A stretch of 64,000 nucleotides of DNA from JAGVPT01 sp964439265. Its GTDB lineage: Bacteria; Bacteroidota; Ignavibacteria; UBA10030; UBA8401. The position numbers and the translations under genes are program-made. Shown piece by piece: positions 26,083 through 36,062 of the stretch. Position 1 is the first letter of the stretch, and each line of letters starts with the position of its first letter. The notes beneath the pieces are model-generated. The model was given only the letters and a program-made list of their open reading frames with translations. It was not told where the DNA came from and made no database searches. The stretch is taken from NCBI GenBank assembly GCA_964439265.1, contig CAYTOA010000002.1:62001-126000 (forward strand). The letters are read 5' to 3'.

Positions 26083-26919
26083 ATGCATAATACGTATCAA
26101 AACATGTACTCTTCTGCGTTAAGGTTCATTCTGGCGGGCATATTGTGCTGTGCGGCAATCGGATGCGACAGCGTGCTGCCGGCTAAATTCAAAGCGAAGG
26201 ACATTAATGCTCAGGACATTGATCTGCGGGCAGGCAAGCTGCTTGCGAGCGATACCGTCAATGATGCCCATGGAATTACTGTCGCCTATCAATATGGTCC
26301 TGTCCTAGACAGCGCAGGTATCCAGAAGCTGGATAGCGCGGGTAATCCCCTCTATCGAAGCGTTCCGGTTACATGGTCTGTGCTTTCTTCACGGCCACTC
26401 GAGAGCTTTTCCGGCGACACAGGCGGCACGGTTAATCAGATCATCCATACGAATTTCCAGTCGTTAGCCGACAGCCTGCCGTCGCTGCATTCGGATTCGT
26501 TGTTGTCGATAAGTTATGATGTTGCTTACAAAGTCAGTTATGCAGTATTAAGAGTCAGCCAAGCGGAAGATATTTATATCTATACGAGTTTGTATTACTA
26601 TCTCGTCGGCAACAACATAAGCAATGCAGGCGATTATGTTTCTGTCGACCTCGTAAGCAAAGATACTTTGGCGTTAAGCTCTTCGCTATTAATGCCCCAG
26701 GAAAGTGTCTATGGGTCCACGGAAACCATTGCTGACGCCCAGGCCACGTCGATTGTCTCACTTATTGGCGCGCGATATACATTTCATGTGGACAAGGCCG
26801 GCGTTTATCTGGTCCGGTTCACGTTAAGCAATCCGACGGAAATAAGTAATCCCCAGGCTCAGGTTTCCGGGTTTCCGAGCATTGCGGACAAATTTAAAGT
26901 CGTTATTCTGTCATTTTAG
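26083..26919 (+). CDS. Lipoprotein of the TonB receptor cluster
   Basis: About 278 residues. The signal peptide ends in the lipobox AAIGC, followed by DS. The mature part has no motif I recognise; it is Ser/Asp/Leu-rich with DTVNDAHGITVAYQYG and late beta strands (GARYTFHVDKAGVYLVRFTL). The frame begins at 26056, overlapping the previous stop. I choose the ATG at 26083, which has GGAG six bases upstream and starts the signal peptide properly. By position it could be the surface binding partner of the receptor, as SusD is for SusC, but the sequence gives no direct support. Confidence 0.75.
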   Translation: MHNTYQNMYSSALRFILAGILCCAAIGCDSVLPAKFKAKDINAQDIDLRAGKLLASDTVNDAHGITVAYQYGPVLDSAGIQKLDSAGNPLYRSVPVTWSVLSSRPLESFSGDTGGTVNQIIHTNFQSLADSLPSLHSDSLLSISYDVAYKVSYAVLRVSQAEDIYIYTSLYYYLVGNNISNAGDYVSVDLVSKDTLALSSSLLMPQESVYGSTETIADAQATSIVSLIGARYTFHVDKAGVYLVRFTLSNPTEISNPQAQVSGFPSIADKFKVVILSF

Positions 26920-26951
26920 GAAGAGTGTAATTCGAAAAGGAGTACAAGAAA

Positions 26952-27968
26952 GTGAAACGGTTTATAATAACATGCTTAACGGCAATTATGATAATCGGAT
27001 TGCTCACCTCTCCGTCGTATGGTCAGCAGGTAAAGCTTGCGCAGACCGGTTTCAATTTTCTTAGCGTATCTTCTGATGCGACCGCAGGCGGAATGGGTGA
27101 CGCTGTGAATTCTTTTTCAGGATATTCAGGAGCGTTAACTCATAACCCGGCTGCGATGGCGGAAATGCCAGGATTGCTGAATCTCAATGTCAGCGTTAAT
27201 GACTGGATTGCAGATATCAAGTATCTGTCTTTTAGCGCGATAGTCTCTCCGTTGTCGGGAGAATACGGCGTGATTGGTTTAAGCATACAATCTGTCGACT
27301 ATGGGGATGTTTTGACGACAATGGTCAGGCCGGATAATTCGGGCTATATTGATACCGGGGTGATGGACCCGGCTGCGTTGGCAGTGGGTATTGGCTATGC
27401 GAAAGCAATTTCTGATCGCTTTAGCGTTGGCGGTCAAGTTCGATTTGCCTATCAATCGTTGGGCAGCAGTGTCGTTCCGGGCGGGAATTCTTATGTGACG
27501 AAACAAAACGTTGCAAGTGCGGTTACTTTTGATTTCGGTACGGTTTTTAAAACCGGTATCAAGAGCCTGGCGTTTGGGATGTCGATAAGGAATTTTTCCC
27601 AAGACGTAACATATGAAGAAGAGAGTTTTCAGCTTCCCTTGTTATTTACTTTTGGTATTTCTGCAAATCTTCTCGATTTCACCGAATTTCGCGGCTCAAA
27701 TCAATCTTTTATTCTCTCCTGTGATGTCGCTCATCCCACCTCTCATCCGGAACAATTGAAGATAGGGGCAGAATATGAATTTATGAAAGTGATCGCGTTG
27801 AGAGGCGGTTACATCACCGGTGACAGCGAAGACGGAATGACATACGGCGTTGGCATTTCTTCCGCCGCTCTCGGTCTAGGGTCAACGGACTTCAGGATCG
27901 ACTATTCCTACACGCCGTTTGGCGTGTTTAATAATGTACAGAGATTTAGTGTATCGTTTTCAATGTAA
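26952..27968 (+). CDS. PorV/PorQ-family outer-membrane beta-barrel protein
   Basis: 338 residues. Signal peptide to SYGQQ, then FLSVSSDATAGGMGDAVNSF and ALTHNPAAMAE, the N-terminal hallmark of the PorV/PorQ family (gene products that shuttle or anchor T9SS cargo, or form FadL-like barrels). Alternating beta strands follow, ending FSVSFSM with a terminal hydrophobic residue. The start is GTG with AAGGAG nine bases upstream. Located among T9SS-type secreted proteins, it fits either a secretion accessory or a dedicated outer-membrane channel of the uptake cluster. Confidence 0.85.
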   Translation: MKRFIITCLTAIMIIGLLTSPSYGQQVKLAQTGFNFLSVSSDATAGGMGDAVNSFSGYSGALTHNPAAMAEMPGLLNLNVSVNDWIADIKYLSFSAIVSPLSGEYGVIGLSIQSVDYGDVLTTMVRPDNSGYIDTGVMDPAALAVGIGYAKAISDRFSVGGQVRFAYQSLGSSVVPGGNSYVTKQNVASAVTFDFGTVFKTGIKSLAFGMSIRNFSQDVTYEEESFQLPLLFTFGISANLLDFTEFRGSNQSFILSCDVAHPTSHPEQLKIGAEYEFMKVIALRGGYITGDSEDGMTYGVGISSAALGLGSTDFRIDYSYTPFGVFNNVQRFSVSFSM

Positions 27969-27983
27969 TACCACAGGAATGGA

Positions 27984-29306
27984 ATGAATATGAAAATCGC
28001 ACGATTTATCTTGTTTGTCTTGGTTCCCCCCGTTTGCGCGCTTGTTCTTCTCAGCGCCTGCAATAATTTTGCGACGCCGCCTCGGATTTGGAATCCTGGC
28101 CAATCGTACTTGCCGGGGGCAGTGATTTCTGGAGTGTCGCCGTCAATTTCAGCCATTGCCGGAGTGAGAGAAATCACCGTCGTCGGAAACGGCTTTTCGA
28201 AAGTTGCCGATTCGAACTGGGTCTGGCTTGGGACACAGCAAGCGATCGTCAAGAGAGTCTCTCTCGGTGCTGCCGCCGATACGCTAGTTATTTACAGACC
28301 GCCCAATAATGGACTGCTTACGCTCAAGGTCGTGGTCCTCGGATCTGATTCTATCGGCACTACTCCCTACGGTTTGGAGTCCCCCGTAAGCACGTCGGAT
28401 ATCAGCTCGATTCCGGCTACGTACCTCGTCATGGAAGCAGGCAAGAATGACACGATGTTGATCGGCAGTTATGTACAAAGTCCAAAAGGCTGCTATATCT
28501 ACAAGTTATCGCCAAATGGGGTCGATATTAACAAGTACTTGGATACTGCCTATCTGAAACCACTAATAAACAAAAAGGCAACAGATTTCGCACAGGGTTT
28601 TGTAGATATGAAATTTGGTCCGGGAGGATTTTTGTACGCCACCTTCGGCACGGCAAGCACCACCGCGAAATCCCTTTACTGTCTCGAACCAGACAGCGCG
28701 ACGCCCGTGGTGTATGCGAAATTTACGGCAGCCAATAACGCCGGATACTTCGATTTTGACGACAACGGAAATTTATATACGGGCAAAAGCACCGGGCTGT
28801 TTTTGGTTAAACGGGGTGCGACGCCGCTCATCGGTGCAGCGCCGGTCGCCGTCGGAGACTATGCGGGCATCACATTTGTCGAGATTCGCGTGTTCAATAA
28901 GTTCGTCTACGCTGCGAGCGCTACCAATGTATGGATGAGCCCGATCAATTCCGACGGGACGGTAGGCAGCAAGCAGCAGCTTGTCAATATTTCGTCCGAT
29001 ACTGCATTTACGGGCGATAAGATCACCTCGATAAACATTGCTGCTGATGGCACGCTGCTCCTTTCCGTGTCGAACAACCCGACGTATTCACTGTATATTT
29101 TACAGAATGGTTCCCTCACGCCTTACTATAAAGATAATATTCTTCCGACAGGAATAGATCAGTTGATCTGGGGGAGCGACAGATATTTGTATCTGAGCCG
29201 GGGTAAAACGGGAGCAGCGACCGCCGTTCGATTCTATAAGATGGGAATAGCAAAAGAAGATAATACACCGCTGCATGGCGCGCCATATCTCGGCCGGGGT
29301 TTGTGA
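27984..29306 (+). CDS. IPT/TIG-domain lipoprotein
   Basis: 440 residues. Lipobox LLSAC then NN, so outer-membrane anchored. An IPT/TIG-type Ig-fold is suggested at about 45-125 (ISGVSPSISAIAGVREITVVGNGF). The remaining 300 residues look like a propeller of YVN/SMP type, with repeated short strand motifs and DGTLLLSVSNNPTYSLYIL. It starts 16 bases after the PorV-like gene and is the last of five tightly spaced genes. In SusC/D-like loci such lipoproteins are surface glycan-binding proteins (family knowledge); direct ligand evidence is absent. Confidence 0.78.
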   Translation: MNMKIARFILFVLVPPVCALVLLSACNNFATPPRIWNPGQSYLPGAVISGVSPSISAIAGVREITVVGNGFSKVADSNWVWLGTQQAIVKRVSLGAAADTLVIYRPPNNGLLTLKVVVLGSDSIGTTPYGLESPVSTSDISSIPATYLVMEAGKNDTMLIGSYVQSPKGCYIYKLSPNGVDINKYLDTAYLKPLINKKATDFAQGFVDMKFGPGGFLYATFGTASTTAKSLYCLEPDSATPVVYAKFTAANNAGYFDFDDNGNLYTGKSTGLFLVKRGATPLIGAAPVAVGDYAGITFVEIRVFNKFVYAASATNVWMSPINSDGTVGSKQQLVNISSDTAFTGDKITSINIAADGTLLLSVSNNPTYSLYILQNGSLTPYYKDNILPTGIDQLIWGSDRYLYLSRGKTGAATAVRFYKMGIAKEDNTPLHGAPYLGRGL

Positions 29307-29538
29307 TCGTTGCAGTACATCGTGACGAAAACATTTCGCATCTGTTCTAAGAGAAGTAATACGTCTTTTCGTTTGTCAAACACTTGTTTATTCACCATCA
29401 GCGCGCAGGCTCTCGTAATTGCATTTCGGGATGTGTGAAAGAGGAGCCTTGAAATGAAAGGAGGGCGTGGAAAGAAAAGAACTTGAGTCTCTAACCAACA
29501 GTAACTCATCAATAACCACAGCTAAGGAGTGAAATATC

Positions 29539-31278
29539 ATGAAATTGGGCAAAACGTTACTATTTGTTCTTTGCTTAGTTCTGGTCGCCAGTATCGCCCA
29601 GGCGAAAGTGATTCATGGGGGCAAGGTTGCCGGTGACACAGTACTGATCATTCCGCAGACAACGATCGCGCCCGTCATCGACGGCGTAGTGGATCCAATT
29701 TGGAATTTGGTAGATGCTACGTGGATGGAATATTGCCTACCTCAAAGCGGCAACTACCCAAGCGACTGGTCAGACATTTCTGGCTGGGTCAAGCTGCTGT
29801 ACGACAGCCATAATCTCTATGGCCTCTACTATGTTCAGGACGACGTGATCGATACGACGACCGCCATAGACTGGCAAATGGACGGTGTGGAGTTCTATAT
29901 CGACGCAAACAATACCCATACGTCTACCATTAGCGTTAACCAGGCTTCGTCTGTTGCATATCAATTCAATTTACGACCCGCTCAAAACATCGACTCTGTT
30001 GAAGGAAAAACAGGAGCAGGAGTAGGGAAGGGCTTAAAGTATAAATGGATCTTGGATACGGCTTCGATTCACAACGGCGGTCCGAGCGGTTATTTTGTGG
30101 AATTTTCGTTCCCGTTGGATAGTATCGGTTTCAAGAACAAAACGGTTCCAGGCACGAAAGTCAGTGTGCAATTTCAGCTGGACGATAACGATCTTACTGC
30201 AGACGGCAGGATCCATGTCATGAACTGGTGGAATTCGCCGAACAATACTGATTACCAGACGACACAGGGCTGGGGCAATGCTGTTTTCAGTACAGACCCT
30301 GCAATTGACACAAAATACGTGTTCTTGAAGACTACAACAGCTCCAGTCATCGACGGCAAGCGGGATGCGATTTGGGATCTTGCAAACCAAGCATCCATGG
30401 ATTATCTCTTAAATCAACCCTTAGGCAATGTTCTAAGCAATGTTAATCCTCAGGATAACAGTTGGAAATTCTATGGCTTGTATGATGACAAATACATTTA
30501 TGGTCTCTTCACAGTTTATGACGATATCATCGATACTACCACAGCTGTTGATTGGCAGATGGACGGGATAGAGTTCTATACAGACGCGAACAATACCCAC
30601 ACATCGACGATAAGCGTAAATCAGGCCAGTTCTCTCGCATACCAGCTTAATTTAAGGCCCGCGCAGAAGATCGACTCGGTTCAGCCAGCGATCAACAAGG
30701 GCCTCCAATACAAGTGGTCTCTCTTTGGCCAGGGTCATGAAAATGATACCGTTTTCAGTAGCATGTCCGGCTGGCAGTTAGAATTCAAATACTCCCTTGA
30801 CAGTTTGGGCCTTGGCGGCGCAACGCTTGGGAAGATATTCAGCTTCCAATTGCAAGTTGATGACAACGACCTGACTACCGATAACCGCGTTCATGTTTCA
30901 AATTGGTGGAATTCGATCGCCAATTCCGATTACCAGACGACACAGTATTGGGGCGATGCCGTCCTCGGTCCGACGATCGTTACGGCTGTGAAGGCTCAAA
31001 AGACTTCAGTTGCCAGCGAGTACCGACTTGAACAAAATTATCCGAATCCGTTCAACCCATCCACGCAGATCACATTCACGCTTGCAAAGAGCGGAATCGT
31101 GAAACTCGCCGTCTACAACATACTGGGACAGCAGGTTGCTACGTTGGTGAACGGGACAAGGAATGCCGGTCCTCAAGCTGTTACATTCAATGCCAGTTCA
31201 CTTTCCAGCGGCGTCTATTTCTATAAATTAGAGGCAGGCGGGACGGTGTTAGCAAAGAAAATGATGTTGTTGAAGTAA
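29539..31278 (+). CDS. Secreted protein with two CBM9-like domains and T9SS sorting domain
   Basis: 579 residues. Signal peptide to IAQA. Two tandem copies of a carbohydrate-binding family 9-like domain occupy about 40-255 and 262-475. Both open with APVIDG-x-x-D-x-IWDLA and share an almost identical core (DTTTAVDWQMDGIEFY, then DANNTHTSTISVNQASS), which indicates a recent internal duplication. The C-terminus (EQNYPNPFNPSTQITF to KKMMLLK) is a type A Por-secretion sorting domain. A strong ribosome site (AAGGAG) precedes the ATG, and a rho-independent terminator follows. Likely a surface sugar-binding protein belonging with the upstream receptor; no catalytic motif is visible. Confidence 0.88.
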   Translation: MKLGKTLLFVLCLVLVASIAQAKVIHGGKVAGDTVLIIPQTTIAPVIDGVVDPIWNLVDATWMEYCLPQSGNYPSDWSDISGWVKLLYDSHNLYGLYYVQDDVIDTTTAIDWQMDGVEFYIDANNTHTSTISVNQASSVAYQFNLRPAQNIDSVEGKTGAGVGKGLKYKWILDTASIHNGGPSGYFVEFSFPLDSIGFKNKTVPGTKVSVQFQLDDNDLTADGRIHVMNWWNSPNNTDYQTTQGWGNAVFSTDPAIDTKYVFLKTTTAPVIDGKRDAIWDLANQASMDYLLNQPLGNVLSNVNPQDNSWKFYGLYDDKYIYGLFTVYDDIIDTTTAVDWQMDGIEFYTDANNTHTSTISVNQASSLAYQLNLRPAQKIDSVQPAINKGLQYKWSLFGQGHENDTVFSSMSGWQLEFKYSLDSLGLGGATLGKIFSFQLQVDDNDLTTDNRVHVSNWWNSIANSDYQTTQYWGDAVLGPTIVTAVKAQKTSVASEYRLEQNYPNPFNPSTQITFTLAKSGIVKLAVYNILGQQVATLVNGTRNAGPQAVTFNASSLSSGVYFYKLEAGGTVLAKKMMLLK

Positions 31279-31298
31279 CATCACGATAGACTCACAGA

Positions 31299-31336
31299 AA
31301 GCGTCTGTGGATCAATTGCCGCAGACGCTTTTTTTT
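31299..31336 (+). terminator. Rho-independent terminator after the CBM9 gene
   Basis: GCGTCTGTGG (31301-31310) pairs with CCGCAGACGC (31319-31328) with one T-G pair and an eight-base loop, followed by eight T. It ends 39 bases before the symporter ATG, so the symporter needs its own promoter or read-through. Confidence 0.9.
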
Positions 31337-31374
31337 ACAGTTCACATTATTTGTGTCCGTCGGAGTCGCTGAAA

Positions 31375-33336
31375 ATGCATCTTCATATTATCGACATTGG
31401 AATTATCCTTCTTTACATCACGTCGACCATCTTTATCGGCTTCTACATTTCGAAAAGAGCCTCTAAGGACATTCATAACTATTTTCTCGGGGGAAACAGT
31501 ATTCCCTGGTGGCTCTTAGGCGTTTCCGATGCCTCGGGAATGTTCGACATCGCGGGCACCATGCTTCTGGTCTACTGGCTCTCGGTGTACGGAATGAAAA
31601 GTATTTGGATACCTTGGATCTGGCCGGTCTTCAACCAAATCTTCCTCATGGTATATTTGTCTCCGTGGCTGCGCAGATCGAACGCAATGACCGGTGCAGA
31701 ATGGCTGAAAACACGGTTTGGAACGGGGAGAGGAGCGACCCTCTCACACTTCGCCGTGGTTATTTTTGCCCTCATCAGCGTTATAGGCTTCCTGTCGTAT
31801 GGCTTCAAAGGAATCGGGAAATTCGCCGTTGCGTTTCTTCCCCCACTGGTCACCGACCCCGCGATCCTGATTCATTATCCCCAGATCAATGCAAACCTCT
31901 ATGCGTTGATCCTCATGGCGATCACGACGATCTATGTCGTGAAGGGAGGGATGATGAGCGTGGTGGCGACCGAGGTGGTGCAGTATTGCATCTTAACGGT
32001 TTCCGCTATTGCGATCGGATGCATCGCGATGTACCACGTTTCGCCGGAGATGATATCGAGCGTCGTACCGGCGGGATGGAAGACACTGTTCTTTGGCTCG
32101 AACCTGAATCTTGATTGGTCGTCAGTACATTCTGCGGCCGCCACGAAAGTTGTCGCCTTCAACCAGTGGATCAAGACAGATGGATATTCTCTTTTCGGCA
32201 TTTTTTTTGGAATGATGGTATTCAAAGGTCTCTTTGTCGCCGGAGCGGGCCCCGCTCCAAACTACGACATGCAGCGCATTCTCTCAACGCGGAGCCCGAA
32301 AGAAGCCGCAAAAATGAATTCTCTCGTCAGCGTTGTGCTTAATCCGACGCGTTATTTCATGGTAGCCGGACTGACGGTTCTCGCTCTGACGAATTTCGAC
32401 ACGCTCTATAAGAGTTCTACGACAACTCCGGATTTCGAAGCAATTCTTTCGGAAGTGCTCGCACACTATGTTCCGGTGGGTCTCCTCGGCCTTCTCATGG
32501 CTGGTTTCATTGCGGCATTTATGAGCAACTTTGCCGCTACGGTGAACGCTGCTCCCGCGTATATTGTGAACGACATCTATAAACGCTACATAAATCCGAA
32601 CGCGGCGTCGAAGAAATATGTGCGCATGAGCTATGTCGCCTCCATTGCCGTCGTCATCGTGGGCATCACAACGGGATTCTTCGTCGAGTCCATTAATCAG
32701 ATCGCTCTGTGGATCGTCGCTTCGTTGTGGGGAGGGTATACGGCTGCCAACGTCCTGAAATGGTACTGGTGGAGGTTTAACGGCTTCGGGTATTTTGTGG
32801 GAATGGTTTCCGGCATTGCTACGTCCTTGATCCTCCTTCTCCTCCAAAGTCTCAATCTATTTCCGTATCTGAACGATTGGCCTCTTCCTGCCAATCCGAG
32901 TATGAATTCATTTCCGCTTATTTTCTTAATCTCAATTATCGGCTGCGTCACTGCGACGCTCTTAACCGAACCAGAGAGCGACGAAGTGCTGATGAGTTTT
33001 TACCGTTCCATTCGCCCGTGGGGTTTCTGGAAGCCGATCCATGAGAAAGTTGTCCGTGTCTCTCCTGGATTTGTCGGGAATAAAAACTTCAAGCGAGATA
33101 TGGCAAACGTTGCCGTGGGAATGACTTGGCAAATTACGCTGATGGCAACGCCGGTCTTCCTGGTGCTTCGGGAATTCTCCTCCTTCGGTATCTGTATCGG
33201 TGTCCTTATCGTGACATCGCTGATTCTAAAATTTAACTGGTGGGATAAACTTGATGCGTCGTATGGCGACAACTCCGTTGTGTCGGAAGGTTCAATCGTT
33301 GAAAAGGAGATTCCGCTTGCATTAAAAGAAGCGTAA
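31375..33336 (+). CDS. Sodium:solute symporter (SSS/SGLT family)
   Basis: About 653 residues with 13-14 hydrophobic helices. Family signatures: the N-terminal IIDIGIILLYITSTIFIG, the SKDIHNYFLGGNSIPWWLLGVSDASGMF region typical of sodium/sugar symporters, then VVKGGMMSVVATEVVQ and GLLGLLMAGFIAAFMSNFAATVNAAPAYIVNDIYKRY. The C-terminus carries an extra helix pair (VGMTWQITLMATPVFLVL). It should move a sugar or related solute across the inner membrane with sodium. It is placed at the end of the receptor/CBM9 cluster, completing a route from surface to cytoplasm. The ATG at 31375 is chosen (GGAG nine bases upstream) over a TTG at 31351. Confidence 0.92.
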   Translation: MHLHIIDIGIILLYITSTIFIGFYISKRASKDIHNYFLGGNSIPWWLLGVSDASGMFDIAGTMLLVYWLSVYGMKSIWIPWIWPVFNQIFLMVYLSPWLRRSNAMTGAEWLKTRFGTGRGATLSHFAVVIFALISVIGFLSYGFKGIGKFAVAFLPPLVTDPAILIHYPQINANLYALILMAITTIYVVKGGMMSVVATEVVQYCILTVSAIAIGCIAMYHVSPEMISSVVPAGWKTLFFGSNLNLDWSSVHSAAATKVVAFNQWIKTDGYSLFGIFFGMMVFKGLFVAGAGPAPNYDMQRILSTRSPKEAAKMNSLVSVVLNPTRYFMVAGLTVLALTNFDTLYKSSTTTPDFEAILSEVLAHYVPVGLLGLLMAGFIAAFMSNFAATVNAAPAYIVNDIYKRYINPNAASKKYVRMSYVASIAVVIVGITTGFFVESINQIALWIVASLWGGYTAANVLKWYWWRFNGFGYFVGMVSGIATSLILLLLQSLNLFPYLNDWPLPANPSMNSFPLIFLISIIGCVTATLLTEPESDEVLMSFYRSIRPWGFWKPIHEKVVRVSPGFVGNKNFKRDMANVAVGMTWQITLMATPVFLVLREFSSFGICIGVLIVTSLILKFNWWDKLDASYGDNSVVSEGSIVEKEIPLALKEA

Positions 33337-33673
33337 CCGATCATCAAAGAATGTTCCTTTGCGCGGTCACGCTGGATTTTAGAAACAACGCCATTGCGTC
33401 ACTCATGCCCGAACTGCAACGCCGGCCTCTGTAGATTTTTAGCTGATTTTTATTAGATTCTATATGCAATGAGCATCAGAGGATCACGCTTCTTGCGGGA
33501 TGCGAACGTTATTCTATGCGCATTGTGATCTTGCCCCTCAAACTGAGGATACTCACTGACAAAGTGCGCTGTGGCAGCTTCTGATTCCACGAATTAGCAG
33601 TGGTGACATGAAGTAATTGCCGGATAACGTGGCCCGACGGAAACCGCCCGCTTACGGTCCTCCAACGAATCGT
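33337..33673. other. Intergenic stretch before the SGNH/TPR gene
   Basis: About 340 bases. No hairpin, RNA gene or repeat stands out; presumably the promoter of the next gene. Confidence 0.4.
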
Positions 33674-35908
33674 ATGATCAATTTGACACGCCGCAAAAAA
33701 ATTCTTTTCATCACCATCTCGATCCTCTTGCCCTGCCTTTTCCTCGCTCTGATCGAAATTGGATTGCGACTGGTTTCATTCGGAGATGACCTGCGGCTTT
33801 TTGTTCCGGGTTCGGATCTTCGCTACCTTGAAGCGAACCGGCTCGTCGGTAAAAGGTTCTTCAGTAAATTTGAGCAAACTCAACCCCCGCGTGACCCCTT
33901 CTTGAAAGAAAAGCCTTCCAACGGATACCGGATCTTCGTTCTTGGCGAGTCGACCGTTCAGGGTTTTCCGTATGAGCCCAACCTTGCTTTTCCCAGGATC
34001 TTGCAGCGACGACTTCAAGACGTGTTTCCAAACCGCACTATCGAAGTTGTAAACCTTGGCATGACGGCGGTGTCGAGTTATACCCTGCTCGATTTTGCGG
34101 GCGAAGTGCTTGAGCAGAATCCTGATGCAGTCTTGATCTATACGGGGCACAATGAGTACTACGGCGCTTTAGGCGTTGGCTCTATGGAAAACGGCTCAAT
34201 TCCGAAGTGGCTGAAGAAAATACATTTAAGACTGGTGCATTTTAAAACATATCAGATGCTTCAGATATGCATTAACGAAATTTCGCGATTTTTCAGTCCA
34301 ACGGTCGAGAGTGCTAACAAGGCGACTCTGATGGAACGAATGGGTGCTAAGAACCAAATTCCCTACAATTCAACGGTCTACAGAGAGGGATTAAGCCAAT
34401 TCTCCGATAACATAGGCGCATTACTGGAAGAATTGAAAGAAGCACACGTATCCGTTCTTATCGGTGACCTTGTCAGCAATGTTGGCGACATGCCCCCATT
34501 TCAATCGGTTTCGTTGCCGACGGCTTCCTCGGCGGACTCGGCGTATTCTGCCGCGCAAGGCCTCATGGCTGCTCACGCGTATGGAGAGGCGAAGGCGGAA
34601 TACCTCAGGGCCAAAGATCTGGATGCGATCCGTTTCAGGGCTCCCGAAGATTTGAACAGGTTGGTTGCGGCGATCGCGGATTCGCTTCATATACCTCGCG
34701 TCCCTGTCAAGGCGATCTTTGAAAGTAATTCGCCGCATGGCATCGTGGGTGACAACTTGATGATCGACCATCTCCATCCCAACATCGACGGCTATTTTCT
34801 CATGGCGGATGCCTTCTTCACGGCTTTGCGGGAGAACGAAATGATCGAGAGGAGCTGGGATTCCTCAAAAATAAGATCGCCGGGTTATTACAGGAGCAAC
34901 TGGGGATTCACCGAGCTCGACAGTATGTTTGCGGTCGTACGCATCCGGCATCTGAAAGCGGGATGGCCGTTTCAACCTGAGACGGTCGTCAACAATTTTC
35001 GAACGACATACGTGCCGAAAGGCATCATAGACTCGTTGGCATTTGTCAGCGTAGAGTATGTCGACGTTACGCCTGTCACGGCTCACAAGAGACTCGCTGC
35101 CTATTACGAATCGATGGGGGACCTGCGGCATGCGTCGAAAGAATATCTTTCATTGGCTTATCGGTCACCTTCGGAAGCCTCCTCCTTCTATTTTGCCGGC
35201 GACCTTGCGTACAAAGCGGGTGATTACTCGAATACGGTCCGATACCTTCAAGAATCGCCGTATCCCGATACAAGTTCGTTTGTCCAATTTACTCTCGCGT
35301 CAATTTTTTCGTCGCAGCGAAAATACTATGAGGCGCTGGCCTCGCTTGCAAAACTCGAACAATTGCCGTTGGATAGAGGGATTTCGTTGCAGGCGGAGAA
35401 ACTCAAATACAGGGTTCAGCAAGATTCAGGGCTCATCGATGGTGCTCAACAAACGCTGGCAGCGATAAGGAAGGTCGATCCGTTATTTGACGAATCGAAC
35501 GAGAGAAAAAACCTTCTCATTTTGGTTCCGGGAAAGATAAAACCCTATTTGGAAAGGGCCGATGCACTAAAGAACGAGGGACACTTATCGGAAGCGATCA
35601 CCATACTGAAAGAAGCGAATAAGATTCGTGAGATACCTTACACCGACCTTCTTATCGGAAAGATGATGTTTGCTCAAAAAGATGCCGGCGCCCTGACGTA
35701 TTTGGAAAAAGCATTTAAAGAAATCAAGAACGACCCGGCGCTTATATCCAGTCTTTGTCTGCTTTATTTGATGGATGGAAATATTCCAAAAGCCAAAGCG
35801 AGGCTTGACGATTTCGAAAGAATCGAGGGGAGAGATCAGCCGAGGTCCAAGCAGTTGGAAGCAATTCTCAAACGAGGCCAGGAACGAAGGAAGATAAACC
35901 GTAACTAG
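33674..35908 (+). CDS. Membrane-anchored SGNH/GDSL hydrolase fused to TPR repeats
   Basis: About 744 residues. One N-terminal membrane helix (ILFITISILLPCLFLALIEIGL), then an SGNH hydrolase domain: block I VLGESTVQG (Ser about 93), block II VVNLGMTAVSS, block III YTGHNEYYG (Asn), and block V DHLHPN with the Asp-x-x-His dyad. From about residue 440 the chain is helical TPR-like (YYESMGDLRHASKEYLSLA, then LAYKAGDYSNTVRYLQES). Such proteins are probably extracytoplasmic esterases or acyl/acetyl hydrolases; the substrate is not evident. The frame opens at a TTG at 33617, but the ATG at 33674 starts directly at the basic residues before the helix. The stop codon TAG lies inside the terminal CTAG of an adjacent repeat, so an insertion may have set the present C-terminus. 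Confidence 0.85.
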   Translation: MINLTRRKKILFITISILLPCLFLALIEIGLRLVSFGDDLRLFVPGSDLRYLEANRLVGKRFFSKFEQTQPPRDPFLKEKPSNGYRIFVLGESTVQGFPYEPNLAFPRILQRRLQDVFPNRTIEVVNLGMTAVSSYTLLDFAGEVLEQNPDAVLIYTGHNEYYGALGVGSMENGSIPKWLKKIHLRLVHFKTYQMLQICINEISRFFSPTVESANKATLMERMGAKNQIPYNSTVYREGLSQFSDNIGALLEELKEAHVSVLIGDLVSNVGDMPPFQSVSLPTASSADSAYSAAQGLMAAHAYGEAKAEYLRAKDLDAIRFRAPEDLNRLVAAIADSLHIPRVPVKAIFESNSPHGIVGDNLMIDHLHPNIDGYFLMADAFFTALRENEMIERSWDSSKIRSPGYYRSNWGFTELDSMFAVVRIRHLKAGWPFQPETVVNNFRTTYVPKGIIDSLAFVSVEYVDVTPVTAHKRLAAYYESMGDLRHASKEYLSLAYRSPSEASSFYFAGDLAYKAGDYSNTVRYLQESPYPDTSSFVQFTLASIFSSQRKYYEALASLAKLEQLPLDRGISLQAEKLKYRVQQDSGLIDGAQQTLAAIRKVDPLFDESNERKNLLILVPGKIKPYLERADALKNEGHLSEAITILKEANKIREIPYTDLLIGKMMFAQKDAGALTYLEKAFKEIKNDPALISSLCLLYLMDGNIPKAKARLDDFERIEGRDQPRSKQLEAILKRGQERRKINRN

Positions 35909-36062
35909 CGTCGTTTCCAATAAATAATCTTGTGTTTTTACCGCCAAGGCGCGGAGGACGCCAAGGGTATTGTTGCTCATTAATACTTATAGCTTCTTAG
36001 CGTGCTTGGCGTCTTAGCGGTTATAAAAAAATGCAACATTATTTTTTGTGAAACAGCACTAG
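35905..36062. repeat. CTAG-ended palindromic repeat, copy 3 (158 bp)
   Basis: Close copy of the 4112 element: CTAG-CGTCGTTTCC at the left, GAAACAGCACTAG at the right, inner arms ACCGCCAAGGCGCGGAGG and GCTTGGCGTCTTAGCGG, and the same central TTGTTGCTCATTAATACTTA. Its left CTAG overlaps the TAG stop of the SGNH/TPR gene. The right CTAG is shared with the next element. Confidence 0.88.

Noticed and set aside
29409..29426. GGCTCTCGTAATTGC upstream of the CBM9 gene as a second sigma54 site
   Set aside because: The spacing between GG and GC is eleven bases, one too many for a -24/-12 element.
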